Shown here piece after piece: positions 23,134 through 29,759 of a stretch of 64,000 nucleotides of DNA. Position numbers and translations under genes: made by a program. Numbering within the stretch: the first letter of the stretch is position 1; each line of letters begins with the position of its first letter. The stretch comes from CAZHYV01 sp964537055. GTDB taxonomy: Bacteria; Myxococcota_A; Polyangia; Palsa-1104; JAEUJZ01. Below the pieces are notes generated by a model. The model had not been told where the DNA came from and ran no database searches. It saw only the letters and a list, made by a program, of their open reading frames with translations. The stretch is from assembly GCA_964537055.1 (NCBI GenBank), contig CAZHYV010000001.1:62001-126000 (forward strand). Reading direction: 5' to 3'.

Positions 23134-23517
23134 TTACGTCTGAGGATTTTTATTTTTTGTATAAGGTTGGAGGAGTTTGGAAACCCACTGTTTAGTGGTA
23201 TTAAGTTCTGCTGCAATTGCTTGATTTCGCATCCCCATTTCCCGGAGGCGTAAAACCTGCGCTCGTAGTTTGCTACGAGGTATCCGAGGAGAGGTCTCTT
23301 GTTTGCGGGGTTTTCTGAAGGGGAGGTCTTTGCGGTATCCAGGGCTACGAACAATGCCATTGTTTTGCGCAAGCCGCCCAACACTGCTTCGGTGTACGCC
23401 AATCGTTTCAGCGATCTCTTGGTATGTTCTGCCCTCTTTGAGAAGTTCCAGAGCAAGCGCTTTTGACTCCGGGGAGATACGTGGTCGAATAAGAGCTTCC
23501 TGTTTCTTCCTTGACAT
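23134..23517 (-). CDS. Double helix-turn-helix regulator, first gene of the early operon
   Basis: The 127-residue basic protein has two HTH units: ALELLKEGRTYQEIAETIGV with HRSSVGRLAQ (about 20-49) and RAQVLRLREMGMRNQAIAAE with LNTTKQWVSKLL (about 86-117). This resembles the tandem HTH regions of transposase N-termini and small phage regulators. There is no catalytic domain. It is the promoter-proximal leftward gene and has a small palindrome just upstream (23520-23536), so autoregulation of the early operon is plausible, but this is inferred from position. Confidence 0.65.
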   Translation of the reverse strand: MSRKKQEALIRPRISPESKALALELLKEGRTYQEIAETIGVHRSSVGRLAQNNGIVRSPGYRKDLPFRKPRKQETSPRIPRSKLRAQVLRLREMGMRNQAIAAELNTTKQWVSKLLQPYTKNKNPQT

Positions 23518-23519
23518 AT

Positions 23520-23536
23520 GTAGGATAAAAACCTAC
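23520..23536. promoter_or_regulatory. Palindrome GTAGG-N7-CCTAC upstream of the HTH gene, putative operator
   Basis: The inverted repeat GTAGGATAAAAACCTAC lies 3 bases upstream of the ATG of the double-HTH gene, on its 5' side. Its position across the untranslated leader fits an operator for autoregulation, or a small hairpin. The TAGG/CCTA half also occurs in the terminator stem downstream (23652-23675), which may be coincidence. Confidence 0.35.
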
Positions 23537-23651
23537 CACAAATTTGCTCAGTAATACAATTAAATAATTCTAGAGGCTGAAAATGGATTATGCTATATGA
23601 CCACATAGTCGTTCTTGTTTCTCCATGACACGTGAAGCGGTACGGCTACTT

Positions 23652-23683
23652 GGGTAGGTGCTTCGGCGCCTACCCATTTTTGT
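23652..23683 (+). terminator. Rho-independent terminator with UUCG loop
   Basis: A 10-bp stem (GGGTAGGTGC / GCGCCTACCC with one G-U pair), the stable TTCG tetraloop and a following T-run (ATTTTTG) form a strong intrinsic terminator for rightward transcription. No rightward gene precedes it, so it implies a short rightward transcript from the 23520-23650 interval. Confidence 0.85.
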
Positions 23684-23689
23684 TTGGGC

Positions 23690-24003
23690 TTAACCATAGC
23701 GAGCCTCAGATTCTATATTGAAATTCCCTTTCCCCTTTAGTACCTCTTCCGCCAACCGGATTGCATAGGTGACCTGGAAGGGACCGTTCCCCAAAAACTC
23801 CTTTTGATACATCTGAATTAATCGGTAGGGCGTCTCCTGCTCTAGAAGAAAAAGGAAGCTCTCTAGTAACTCCCTAGGAATAGAGTCTTTTTTGGTTGCA
23901 AGTTCTAAGATTTGCGCTACTGTGGACAATAACGGAGTTGTCCACCGATGTCCGTCTATAGTCCTTTTTTCGATGTAAGTGCTTGAAATAATTGGCGAGG
24001 CGT
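23690..24003 (-). pseudogene. Phage gene remnant cut at the attachment site
   Basis: The leftward frame encodes about 100 plausible residues (LATKKDSIPRELLESFLFLL, PYRLIQMYQKEFLGNG, TYAIRLAEEVLKGKGNF) but has no ATG with a ribosome site. To the right it runs straight into the tRNA-like fragment, where the frame becomes antisense tRNA. It is most simply a gene whose 5' end was separated by integration, or one read from a start outside the element. Family not recognised. Confidence 0.4.
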
Positions 24004-24050
24004 CTACCTTGACACGGTGGGGGTCCGCGGTTCGATCCCGCGCGCGCCTA
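24004..24050 (+). other. tRNA-Val(GAC) 3' fragment, putative attR of the prophage
   Basis: The 47 bases fold as the 3' half of a tRNA: anticodon arm CTACC-TTGACAC-GGTGG (anticodon GAC), five-base variable loop, T-arm CGCGG-TTCGATC-CCGCG, acceptor 3' strand CGCGCCT and discriminator A. No D-arm or acceptor 5' strand lies upstream; phage sequence starts there instead. A plus-strand tRNA 3' end with prophage to its left is what attR looks like when the complete tRNA gene remains at the left end, outside this window. Confidence 0.7.
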
Positions 24051-24230
24051 CGTTTGAAATCCTTCATCGGAAATTTTTCTTTTGAGGTCAGACCAATACC
24101 GACGTGGATTTTCGCTCTCTGTCAGTACTTCAATCACATCGATAATCGAGAAAAACCACTCGTTTTGGTAGAGCAGGCGGCGGATATTTTTTCCTTTAAA
24201 AACGATGAAACTAGATTCATGTGTTGGCAT
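24048..24230 (-). pseudogene. BRO-N (DinD/antirepressor-like) domain, truncated
   Basis: The leftward frame from ATG 24230 (GAGG six bases upstream) gives about 60 residues with the BRO-N pattern: FKGKNIRRLLYQNEWFFSII, then DVIEVLTESENPRRYWSDLK and RKISDEGFQ. Full proteins are 250 residues or more and continue with the second half of BRO-N. Here the frame ends at a stop made by the tRNA fragment sequence at 24050, so the gene has been cut at the attachment site. It belongs to whatever element lies right of the prophage. Confidence 0.68.
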
Positions 24231-24239
24231 GAGCATCCT

Positions 24240-24854
24240 CGAGAAATGTGGGAAAGTATTTCGTAAATTTTCTACAAAAGCAACGATTCATTTTGTAGCT
24301 CGAGATTTCATTGATCAGAGATAGGGTTAGAATAAAAATCACCCCCAATCGTTCCCCTTGTAACTATTTGAAATAGCAGGCATTCTTGTCAGCGTGGGAA
24401 CGATTCAATTCGTTTTCTCGACGGTCACGCAAACTTGACACGGTAGTACTCCAGTCGAGAAGTCTTGAACGAGTGCGGCTCTATGTTTCGCCGAAAATTA
24501 AAACCTATTTTAGATACCCATTTTTAAATACCCAAGACAAGGTAGATCTCATAGCATTTTGGGTCGTATATTCAATATCAAGACAGGCAAACCTTGTGAA
24601 CATAAGACAGCATGTACGAAGGGCGTCGTATTTCTCAGTTGGAATAAAGGCTCACAAAGAATTAGAGCGCATAGGCAAACACAACCTGTTTGTGCGCTTC
24701 AAGACATTGACAACTGCCCGGAAGACAGCCAATGGACAGAGTTCCCTTGGTCGATTTGGTTGTCGGACTTAAAAGAAGGCCATGTAATTACTTGCCTGGC
24801 CTCCGCTTCAGGGAATTCTTCTAAGAAAATGAGAGACCCAAACAATGAAAAATA
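24240..24854. other. Non-coding or decayed stretch
   Basis: No convincing gene is seen. Two rightward open frames (24386-24772 and 24559-24987) have no ribosome sites and one runs through the antisense of a tRNA fragment. A piece of the second (CPEDSQWTEFPWSIWLSDLK) looks protein-like and may be the ruin of a gene. A short TTGACACGGTAG at 24437-24448 matches the tRNA-Val anticodon arm and may be a further scrap of the attachment site. Confidence 0.5.
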
Positions 24855-24893
24855 TAGGCGCGCGCAGGATCGAACTGCGGACCTCTACCGTAA
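24810..24893 (-). repeat. tRNA 3' fragment plus 45-bp flank, copy A
   Basis: Read on the minus strand, 24893 to 24855 gives the T-arm (CGCAG-TTCGATC-CTGCG), acceptor CGCGCCT and discriminator A of the tRNA seen at 24004 and 28041, but the anticodon stem is broken. The 45 bases beyond (24854 to 24810, agggaattctt...gaaaa) match the same flank at 27999-28040. It lies about 90 bp past the 3' end of the first AAA/DUF4143 gene. Confidence 0.68.
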
Positions 24894-24983
24894 GAAGGAG
24901 GTACTTTCTATTGAGAAAACCAAACAAATCATTCTCTTACTGACAATAAATCCCGCTATTTCACCAGGTTGCAAGGGGGACGG

Positions 24984-26195
24984 TTAGGTGCTCTCTCCTA
25001 TTCCGGTTGAAAGCAATCTTTGTAAAAGAGGCTGCTCGGGATGAGCCAGAGTTTGCCAAGGCAGAGCTAGGATGCTATCATCAATAGCTAGGGGCTTCTC
25101 GGAACGACAGATAATGAACCCTGGGTGCGAAACAGGATATTCGTTCATAAAGACACGAAGATGTCGAGCATCAGATTGTCTTGGACGTTCTGACCATTTC
25201 ACTTCAATAGGAAGGTAATGTCCTTTATGTTCAATAACCCAGTCGACTTCAGGTCCATCTGGGTCTCTAAAGAAGCGAAGCTTGGCGCTAGGAACATACA
25301 GGCGTAGGAGACGGATAAGCTCAAGTCCTACCATCTGCTCAAACAGTTCTCCATAACGCTCTTTGCTTAAACGCTCCCCTTCATTGGCTGCAAGTCGACG
25401 AACACCTAGATCAAAAAAAAGATAACGGCTGCTCTTAATAAGTTTTTTCCGAGTTTCTGAGCGAGTAATGGGATCTACACGTTCAGCAACGAGACAGTCC
25501 TGAAGAATTTCATAATAATTCTGAATAGTAACTCCGCTTACTCCAATATCCGAAGCGATATTACTAAAGTTAATAATTTTACCAGATTCCAAAGCAGCCA
25601 GTTCAAGAAAACGGGCAAAGGGTCCCATTTGTTTCACGAGCGCCTCTTGCCTTACTTCTTCTTCCAAATAGGTTTCTACGTACGATCGCAGGTCTTCTTC
25701 TCGGTCCGCTGCTAGTTTTTGGTTTCGAATATTGGGCAATGCTCCATCGGTCAAAATTTCGAGCAGCGCTTGGGGTAAATTTTCTTCTAATGTTAAAGGA
25801 TCGAGGCGCAAGCTGACAACTCGGCCTGGTAGCAGATTTATATTGTGATGGCGCTTCAGTTTTCGCGCAGAAGAACCAGTTAAAATAAACTGGGCTTGGT
25901 CATTATCAATAAGTCCTTGAACCACATCCATGAGGGTGGGTACTTTTTGAATTTCATCAATAATGACAAGAGAACGTTTTTTCGATTTAGGTAAAGCAAG
26001 GATCTCATCTCGTAAAATGGACGGATCTTTTTCAAAACGCTGTCTGTCACGAGGGTCAATGAGCTCGATTTTAAGATCACAGGCTAACTGACGAAGAAGA
26101 GTTGTCTTGCCAGTTTGGCGAGGTCCAAGCAATAGAATGCTTTTACCACGAGTTAAATGGCGTTCTAATATAGGTTGTAAAATTCGCCGAAACAT
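24984..26195 (-). CDS. AAA ATPase with DUF4143 domain, copy 1
   Basis: The 403-residue protein has Walker A LLLGPRQTGKTTLLRQL (about 20-36), Walker B SLVIIDEIQKVPTLMDVVQG (about 74-93), sensor ILTGSSARKLKR, then the DUF4143 region with a winged-helix-like segment (FSNIASDIGVSGVTIQNYYE). The end has FFRDPDGPEVDWVIEHKGHY, then LPIEVKW, which looks like the D...E-x-K core of a PD-(D/E)xK nuclease fold. Many such genes are scattered singly through genomes and their role is unsettled. A 17-bp perfect inverted repeat straddles its start (26175-26231). It is flanked by tRNA debris on its 3' side. Confidence 0.85.
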   Translation of the reverse strand: MFRRILQPILERHLTRGKSILLLGPRQTGKTTLLRQLACDLKIELIDPRDRQRFEKDPSILRDEILALPKSKKRSLVIIDEIQKVPTLMDVVQGLIDNDQAQFILTGSSARKLKRHHNINLLPGRVVSLRLDPLTLEENLPQALLEILTDGALPNIRNQKLAADREEDLRSYVETYLEEEVRQEALVKQMGPFARFLELAALESGKIINFSNIASDIGVSGVTIQNYYEILQDCLVAERVDPITRSETRKKLIKSSRYLFFDLGVRRLAANEGERLSKERYGELFEQMVGLELIRLLRLYVPSAKLRFFRDPDGPEVDWVIEHKGHYLPIEVKWSERPRQSDARHLRVFMNEYPVSHPGFIICRSEKPLAIDDSILALPWQTLAHPEQPLLQRLLSTGIGEST

Positions 26196-26231
26196 AATAC
26201 CTATACTTTCATAATTCGGCGAATTTTACAA
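26175..26231. repeat. 17-bp perfect inverted repeat at the start of ATPase copy 1
   Basis: Left arm TTGTAAAATTCGCCGAA (26175-26191) and right arm TTCGGCGAATTTTACAA (26215-26231) are exact complements, separated by 23 bp. The left arm lies inside codons 2 to 7 of the ATPase gene and the right arm is upstream, so the start codon sits between the arms. It could be an operator, a transcript hairpin hiding the start, or a target site of the encoded protein. Confidence 0.85.
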
Positions 26232-26474
26232 GTCGAGTTTCCCAGTCATAGTAAATTTAATTAGAGTAGCAAACTTCCTGCGCCCTCAGTGAGGCAACTT
26301 AGAGATAAGAGGGTATCCTCCAGATTAGATTGAGAAACGAATTACTTGGAAACGCGATTCGAGAAGAATTATACATAATTATGGATCTTTCTCGTATTCA
26401 GAATAAGGCTAAGTTTCATTTTGCGCACGTGATATAAAGTAGGTATAAACTTATGGAGGCTGGGAAAGCGGCTG

Positions 26475-27212
26475 ATGTTAGGCGAAGGGAGATTACGGGT
26501 GACAACAGAACTTGTTCATGCTCTAGAAACGAAGGCACCCCAGATTTATGGCCAAGGGAGATTTTTTCGAAGCTGGTTGGTTCGCTGTAGTGTTGCTGAG
26601 TTTTTGGGAATCGGACTTGCGGCCCTTGTTGGATCTCTCTGGTTCACATATTTTGGTGAGCCTGTCAGCCTATCCCCGCGACTGCTCATTTATGTAAGCT
26701 TCCTCGCTGTCGGGGCCGTCGAGGGAATGCTGATTGGGCTTGCCCAGGCGACCCTCCTAAAGAGGATTCTCCCATCGCTGCATGTTGCAAGGTTTACAGC
26801 TTGGACCGTTCTTATCGCAGTGTTTGCCTGGGCCATGGGCATGATGCCCTCGACTTTCTTTTCTTCTGTACCCCCCGCTGGGGCATCTGAAGAACCCAGT
26901 ATGTGGGTGGTCTTAGGATTCTCTTGCCTGGGCGGCGCCATCGGAGGACTGCTCATTGGGAGCGCCCAAGCCCTTGAACTGCGTCATCACACAAGGTCGG
27001 TTCGTCCTTGGATTTTTGCTACAATCATTGGATGGGGTTTGTCACTACCGCTCGACATGCTGGGAGCTACCCTGCCGGACGCAAATACACCCACATGGTT
27101 GGTGATTCTATCAGCAGCTTCCTTTGGGCTTCTTGCAGGGGCCGTCTTCGCCTTGCCCACAGGCATCGTTGCTTGGCACTTTCAAACAAGAAAAATCCGA
27201 GGGGTTCTGTAA
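26475..27212 (+). CDS. Polytopic membrane protein, unknown
   Basis: The 245-residue protein has about six membrane helices (SVAEFLGIGLAALVGSLWF, LLIYVSFLAVGAVEGMLIGL, TAWTVLIAVFAWAMGM, WVVLGFSCLGGAIGGLLIG, IFATIIGWGLSLPLDM, LVILSAASFGLLAGAVFAL). The repeated G-A-x-E-G-x-L-I-G-x-A-Q and G-A-I-G-G-L-L-I-G-S-A-Q hint at an internal duplication of a three-helix unit. The pattern is seen in uncharacterised membrane proteins of several phyla; no transporter motif is recognised. GGAGG lies 15 bases before the ATG. Confidence 0.68.
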   Translation: MLGEGRLRVTTELVHALETKAPQIYGQGRFFRSWLVRCSVAEFLGIGLAALVGSLWFTYFGEPVSLSPRLLIYVSFLAVGAVEGMLIGLAQATLLKRILPSLHVARFTAWTVLIAVFAWAMGMMPSTFFSSVPPAGASEEPSMWVVLGFSCLGGAIGGLLIGSAQALELRHHTRSVRPWIFATIIGWGLSLPLDMLGATLPDANTPTWLVILSAASFGLLAGAVFALPTGIVAWHFQTRKIRGVL

Positions 27213-27221
27213 GTTTTTAAC

Positions 27222-27473
27222 TTACTCATCAAATTGATTAGGAAAGTCAGCGCGACACTTACGTCCGGCTACTGTGGCGGAATAGACCTTTTCGATCCAC
27301 TCTCTTTCTCCATCCGTACCAACAAGAGCCTCTGTCTCTTGCTTCTTGAAGGGCTGCTTCCGCCTTTCCAGAATATCGTGGATCTGCTCGCGGGCTCTAA
27401 CTTCATTCGCGGGAGCTTTTTCAAGCACGGTCACAATCACCCGTAGTTGGGACTGTTTAGGTTGGTCCTTCAC
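27222..27473 (-). CDS. Short unknown protein
   Basis: The 83-residue product starts at GTG 27473, just past the DUF2971 remnant. It is mostly helical and basic (PANEVRAREQIHDILERRKQ) and ends in GREWIEKVYSATVAGR-like sequence. There is no family match and no clear ribosome site, and it overlaps the 3' end region of the decayed DUF2971 gene, so it may be real or a leftover of another broken gene. Confidence 0.35.
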   Translation of the reverse strand: MKDQPKQSQLRVIVTVLEKAPANEVRAREQIHDILERRKQPFKKQETEALVGTDGEREWIEKVYSATVAGRKCRADFPNQFDE

Positions 27474-27479
27474 CCAATG

Positions 27480-27809
27480 CTTCGTAGCTTTTTAGCATGT
27501 TGCTCTCCTCTTCATTGAAATTATCATATTTTAATTGAAGTGAATCTGGAAAGTCTGGTCCAAAAGTTTGTTTTTCAATCGCGTTTATGGGCAATATATA
27601 TTTTGAGGCAAAGGGTCATTAAATTCATTTGGTGAGGAGAGCCATACAGTATCATTTTTGATCTCATCAGCTACATATTGTGAGAGAGGTCTATATCGAA
27701 AAAGAGATTGAGGCAAGTTGTTTTGCTTAAGTATCCAAGCTTTGTTGGCTTCTTCAGGATTTATTACAAATTTGGAAATTCTATTAATGAATTCTTCTCT
27801 CCAGCTCAC
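27480..27809 (-). pseudogene. DUF2971-like gene, broken
   Basis: From ATG 27809 the frame gives LFRYRPLSQYVADEIKNDTV followed by WLSSPNEFNDP, the hallmark N-terminal stretch of DUF2971 proteins (Y-R...D...WLSSP-x-x-FNDP-F-D). It then stops within about 10 codons (TAA at 27585). Another frame continues for about 40 residues (FGPDFPDSLQLKYDNF) to 27480. Full DUF2971 proteins are 250 to 350 residues, so most of the C-terminus is missing. The gene is non-functional. Confidence 0.62.
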
Positions 27810-27998
27810 GCTTACCTCTCTACTATTGTAATATCGTATCTAACATCGAGTAGTGATTGAATTGAACTGGTAATTGTATAAGACGCTGATAGCAAAATGG
27901 CGTTTCTTTGCTATCAATTCTTCGTAGGTTATTTTCTTTTACATACTGTGATACTCGGCTGAGCTTCCTAAAGTATTAGTTTGATGAGGGCAGATCCT

Positions 27999-28093
27999 AG
28001 GGAATTCTTAAGAAAATGAGAGACTCGCAAAATGAAAACATAGGCGCGCGCAGGATCGAACTGCGGACCCCCACCGTGTCAAGGTAGTGCTCC
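27999..28093 (-). repeat. tRNA-Val(GAC) 3' fragment plus 45-bp flank, copy B
   Basis: On the minus strand 28093 to 28041 reads GGAGCA (D-arm 3' half), CTACC-TTGACAC-GGTGG, variable loop GGGTC, T-arm CGCAG-TTCGATC-CTGCG, acceptor CGCGCCT and A. Both T-stem strands carry the paired change relative to the 24004 copy (CGCGG/CCGCG). The flank to 27999 matches 24810-24854. The 5' tRNA half is absent. It lies about 25 bp past the 3' end of the second AAA/DUF4143 gene. Confidence 0.72.
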
Positions 28094-28118
28094 AAAAAAT
28101 TACTGGGAAACCCAAAAC

Positions 28119-29249
28119 CTACGTAAGTTCCGCTAAAAATGAGGCAGCCGAGCATACCCGAATGCCTTCTAAGGTTTGGTAGTCTTTTTGCCCCTCAAAG
28201 TGAATTTGGTACGCTTTTGCTTGGGGATATTTTTGATGGAGATAACGCAAGTGGGGGGATAAAGGTTGATCTCCCAGCTTGCATTCCACAAGAAGGATCG
28301 GTTTTTGGTCTTGTACAACCACAAAGTCTACTTCCCTTCCATCCAGGTCGCGAAAATAACGCAGTTCAATGTCTAGGCCTTGTGTATCCTCTAGGAAAAA
28401 GACATGCTTGAGTAAGTGAACGGCTACCAAATTTTCAAATCGCATGGGTAGTTCGGGAACTAAGGTCCAGTCGAACAGGTACGCTTTTTGTTCCTTTTTG
28501 ATCGCTCGAATTTTAGGACCGCCTAAAGGAGGGATCCTAAACAAAGCGTATAATCGCTCGAGGATTTCAATCCAGTGGGCCACTGTTTTATGAGCGACCT
28601 GTAAATCTTCTCGTAACGAATTGATCGAAAGAGGACTTCCTATCAGTGAAGGCAGGCGGCTCATTAACAGAGCAATCATGCTAATATTACGGACTTGCTC
28701 TAAATCGCGCAAATCCTCACGCAGCAAACGAGTACGATATTCTCGAGACCAACGCCGAGATTCTGATTCTGATTGCGTAAAGAATGGCTCGGGGAAGCCA
28801 CCTAGCTGAAGCAAGGACGTGAGGTTTTCATGCACAGGACCCTGTAGCTCCGCGACGCTTAAGGGTAGGAGACGTAGGTAATGGTATCTTCCCTGAAGGG
28901 AGTCGCCCGAGAACCGGTAGACATCCAATCTCGCGCTTCCTGTAACTAAGATTTCTTGCCTTGCCTTTTTCCCCACTTGCTGAGCATCATATAAGCCTTT
29001 GAGGTAGTTTCTCCAAAGGCGATATTTGTGAATCTCATCTAAAACCAAAAGAGGAGTGAGGGGAAGTTCTCGCTTGAGAATACGCTCTTGGTCTTCTGGA
29101 ACATCCCAGTTGAGATAGCCAGTTTCTTCTGGCGCCCGAAGTTGATGAGCCAACGTGGTCTTTCCTACCTGTCTTGGTCCACCGATGAATACCATTTTTC
29201 GCTGTAAATCTTTTTTTACAGCAGGTGATAAGTACCTTGCCAGAAGCAT
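28119..29249 (-). CDS. AAA ATPase with DUF4143 domain, copy 2
   Basis: The 376-residue protein has Walker A VFIGGPRQVGKTTLAHQL (about 21-38), Walker B LLVLDEIHKYRLWRNYLKGL (about 67-86), sensor ILVTGSARLDVYR, then DUF4143 with SLREDLQVAHKTVAHWIEIL and a C-terminal YFRDLDGREVDFVVVQDQKP, LLVECK, again a D...E-x-K nuclease-like core. It is clearly related to the product at 24984-26195 but not a recent duplicate. A 23-bp perfect inverted repeat lies 14 bp upstream of the ATG (29263-29322). GAGGT precedes the start. Confidence 0.85.
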   Translation of the reverse strand: MLLARYLSPAVKKDLQRKMVFIGGPRQVGKTTLAHQLRAPEETGYLNWDVPEDQERILKRELPLTPLLVLDEIHKYRLWRNYLKGLYDAQQVGKKARQEILVTGSARLDVYRFSGDSLQGRYHYLRLLPLSVAELQGPVHENLTSLLQLGGFPEPFFTQSESESRRWSREYRTRLLREDLRDLEQVRNISMIALLMSRLPSLIGSPLSINSLREDLQVAHKTVAHWIEILERLYALFRIPPLGGPKIRAIKKEQKAYLFDWTLVPELPMRFENLVAVHLLKHVFFLEDTQGLDIELRYFRDLDGREVDFVVVQDQKPILLVECKLGDQPLSPHLRYLHQKYPQAKAYQIHFEGQKDYQTLEGIRVCSAASFLAELT

Positions 29250-29262
29250 ACCTCAATAAACT

Positions 29263-29322
29263 GAAATTTTCTACCAAAGTCAAAATTTAATGCTCATTTT
29301 TTTGACTTTGGTAGAAAATTTC
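29263..29322. repeat. 23-bp perfect inverted repeat upstream of ATPase copy 2
   Basis: The left arm at 29263-29285 (GAAATTTTCTACCAAAG...) and the right arm at 29300-29322 (...CTTTGGTAGAAAATTTC) are exact complements over 23 bp with a 14-bp loop. The core TTTGGTAGAAAATTT resembles TTCGGCGAATTTT in the repeat of the other ATPase gene, so a common recognition pattern is possible. It lies between the gene start and the decayed EVE gene. Confidence 0.87.
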
Positions 29323-29447
29323 GTCTTCTTTAGGTAGGTTCCAATCCCTCACACGCTTGCCTAAACTTTCCAGGATTGGAGTGCATCTTGTATAGTTAAC
29401 TTCTTTTGTTTGCGTATCTATCAGGAAAGTCTATAGTTATCCTTCTG

Positions 29448-29679
29448 ATAAATTATTGGCTGAATTTATTTATAGGGACGACGTGGGAGGAATTTCAGGC
29501 AGCAGGCAAGAACATCTCAGGCTTCCCCTTGAAAATCGACGGGCTAGGGTAGATAGAATTAAGCCGGGAGATATTTTGCTTGTTATGTTACAGGCGTCAA
29601 GCGATGGGTCGGAGCTTTAGAAGTGATTGGTCCCACCGACCAAGATGTTGCAACGCTTGATAATGAAAATACCAAATAA
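29448..29679 (+). pseudogene. EVE-domain (YTH/PUA-like) gene, frameshifted
   Basis: The expected N-terminus reads NYWLNLFIGTTWEEFQAAGK then NISGFP, after which the frame shifts to ENRRARVDRIKPGDILL, and shifts again near 29573 to CYVTGVKRWVGALEVIGPTD before the stop at 29679. These segments in order match the start of EVE-domain proteins, which bind modified bases in RNA or DNA and are enriched near restriction and defence systems. The ATG is replaced by ATA, at least two frameshifts exist, and the C-terminal half is missing. Confidence 0.68.
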
Positions 29680-29759
29680 AAAATGTAATGCATCCCCACG
29701 AATCCCGTATTATATTTCCTTACATCAAGCATCATTTAACTTGTATGAGGAAAATCCAG

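Noticed and set aside
22944..23606. 220-residue leftward open frame
   Set aside because: It overlaps the double-HTH gene in another frame, is basic and low in typical domains, and only its last 36 codons have a ribosome site, which are reported separately.
1..24003. Tailocin (defective phage-derived particle) instead of prophage
   Set aside because: A replication and recombination operon and an att-like tRNA fragment are present, which tailocins lack. Capsid genes may lie outside the window.
24437..24454. A fourth tRNA-like match (TTGACACGGTAG)
   Set aside because: Only 12 bases match the anticodon arm with no T-arm or acceptor, so it could be chance or a scrap of the attachment site.
24386..24987. 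Two rightward open frames of 128 and 142 codons
   Set aside because: There are no ribosome sites, the second runs antisense through a tRNA fragment, and there is no coherent domain. They are noted as possible debris only.
24855..28093. Functional tRNA genes
   Set aside because: All three copies lack the 5' acceptor strand and most or all of the D-arm, and one has a broken anticodon stem, so they are not called as tRNA.
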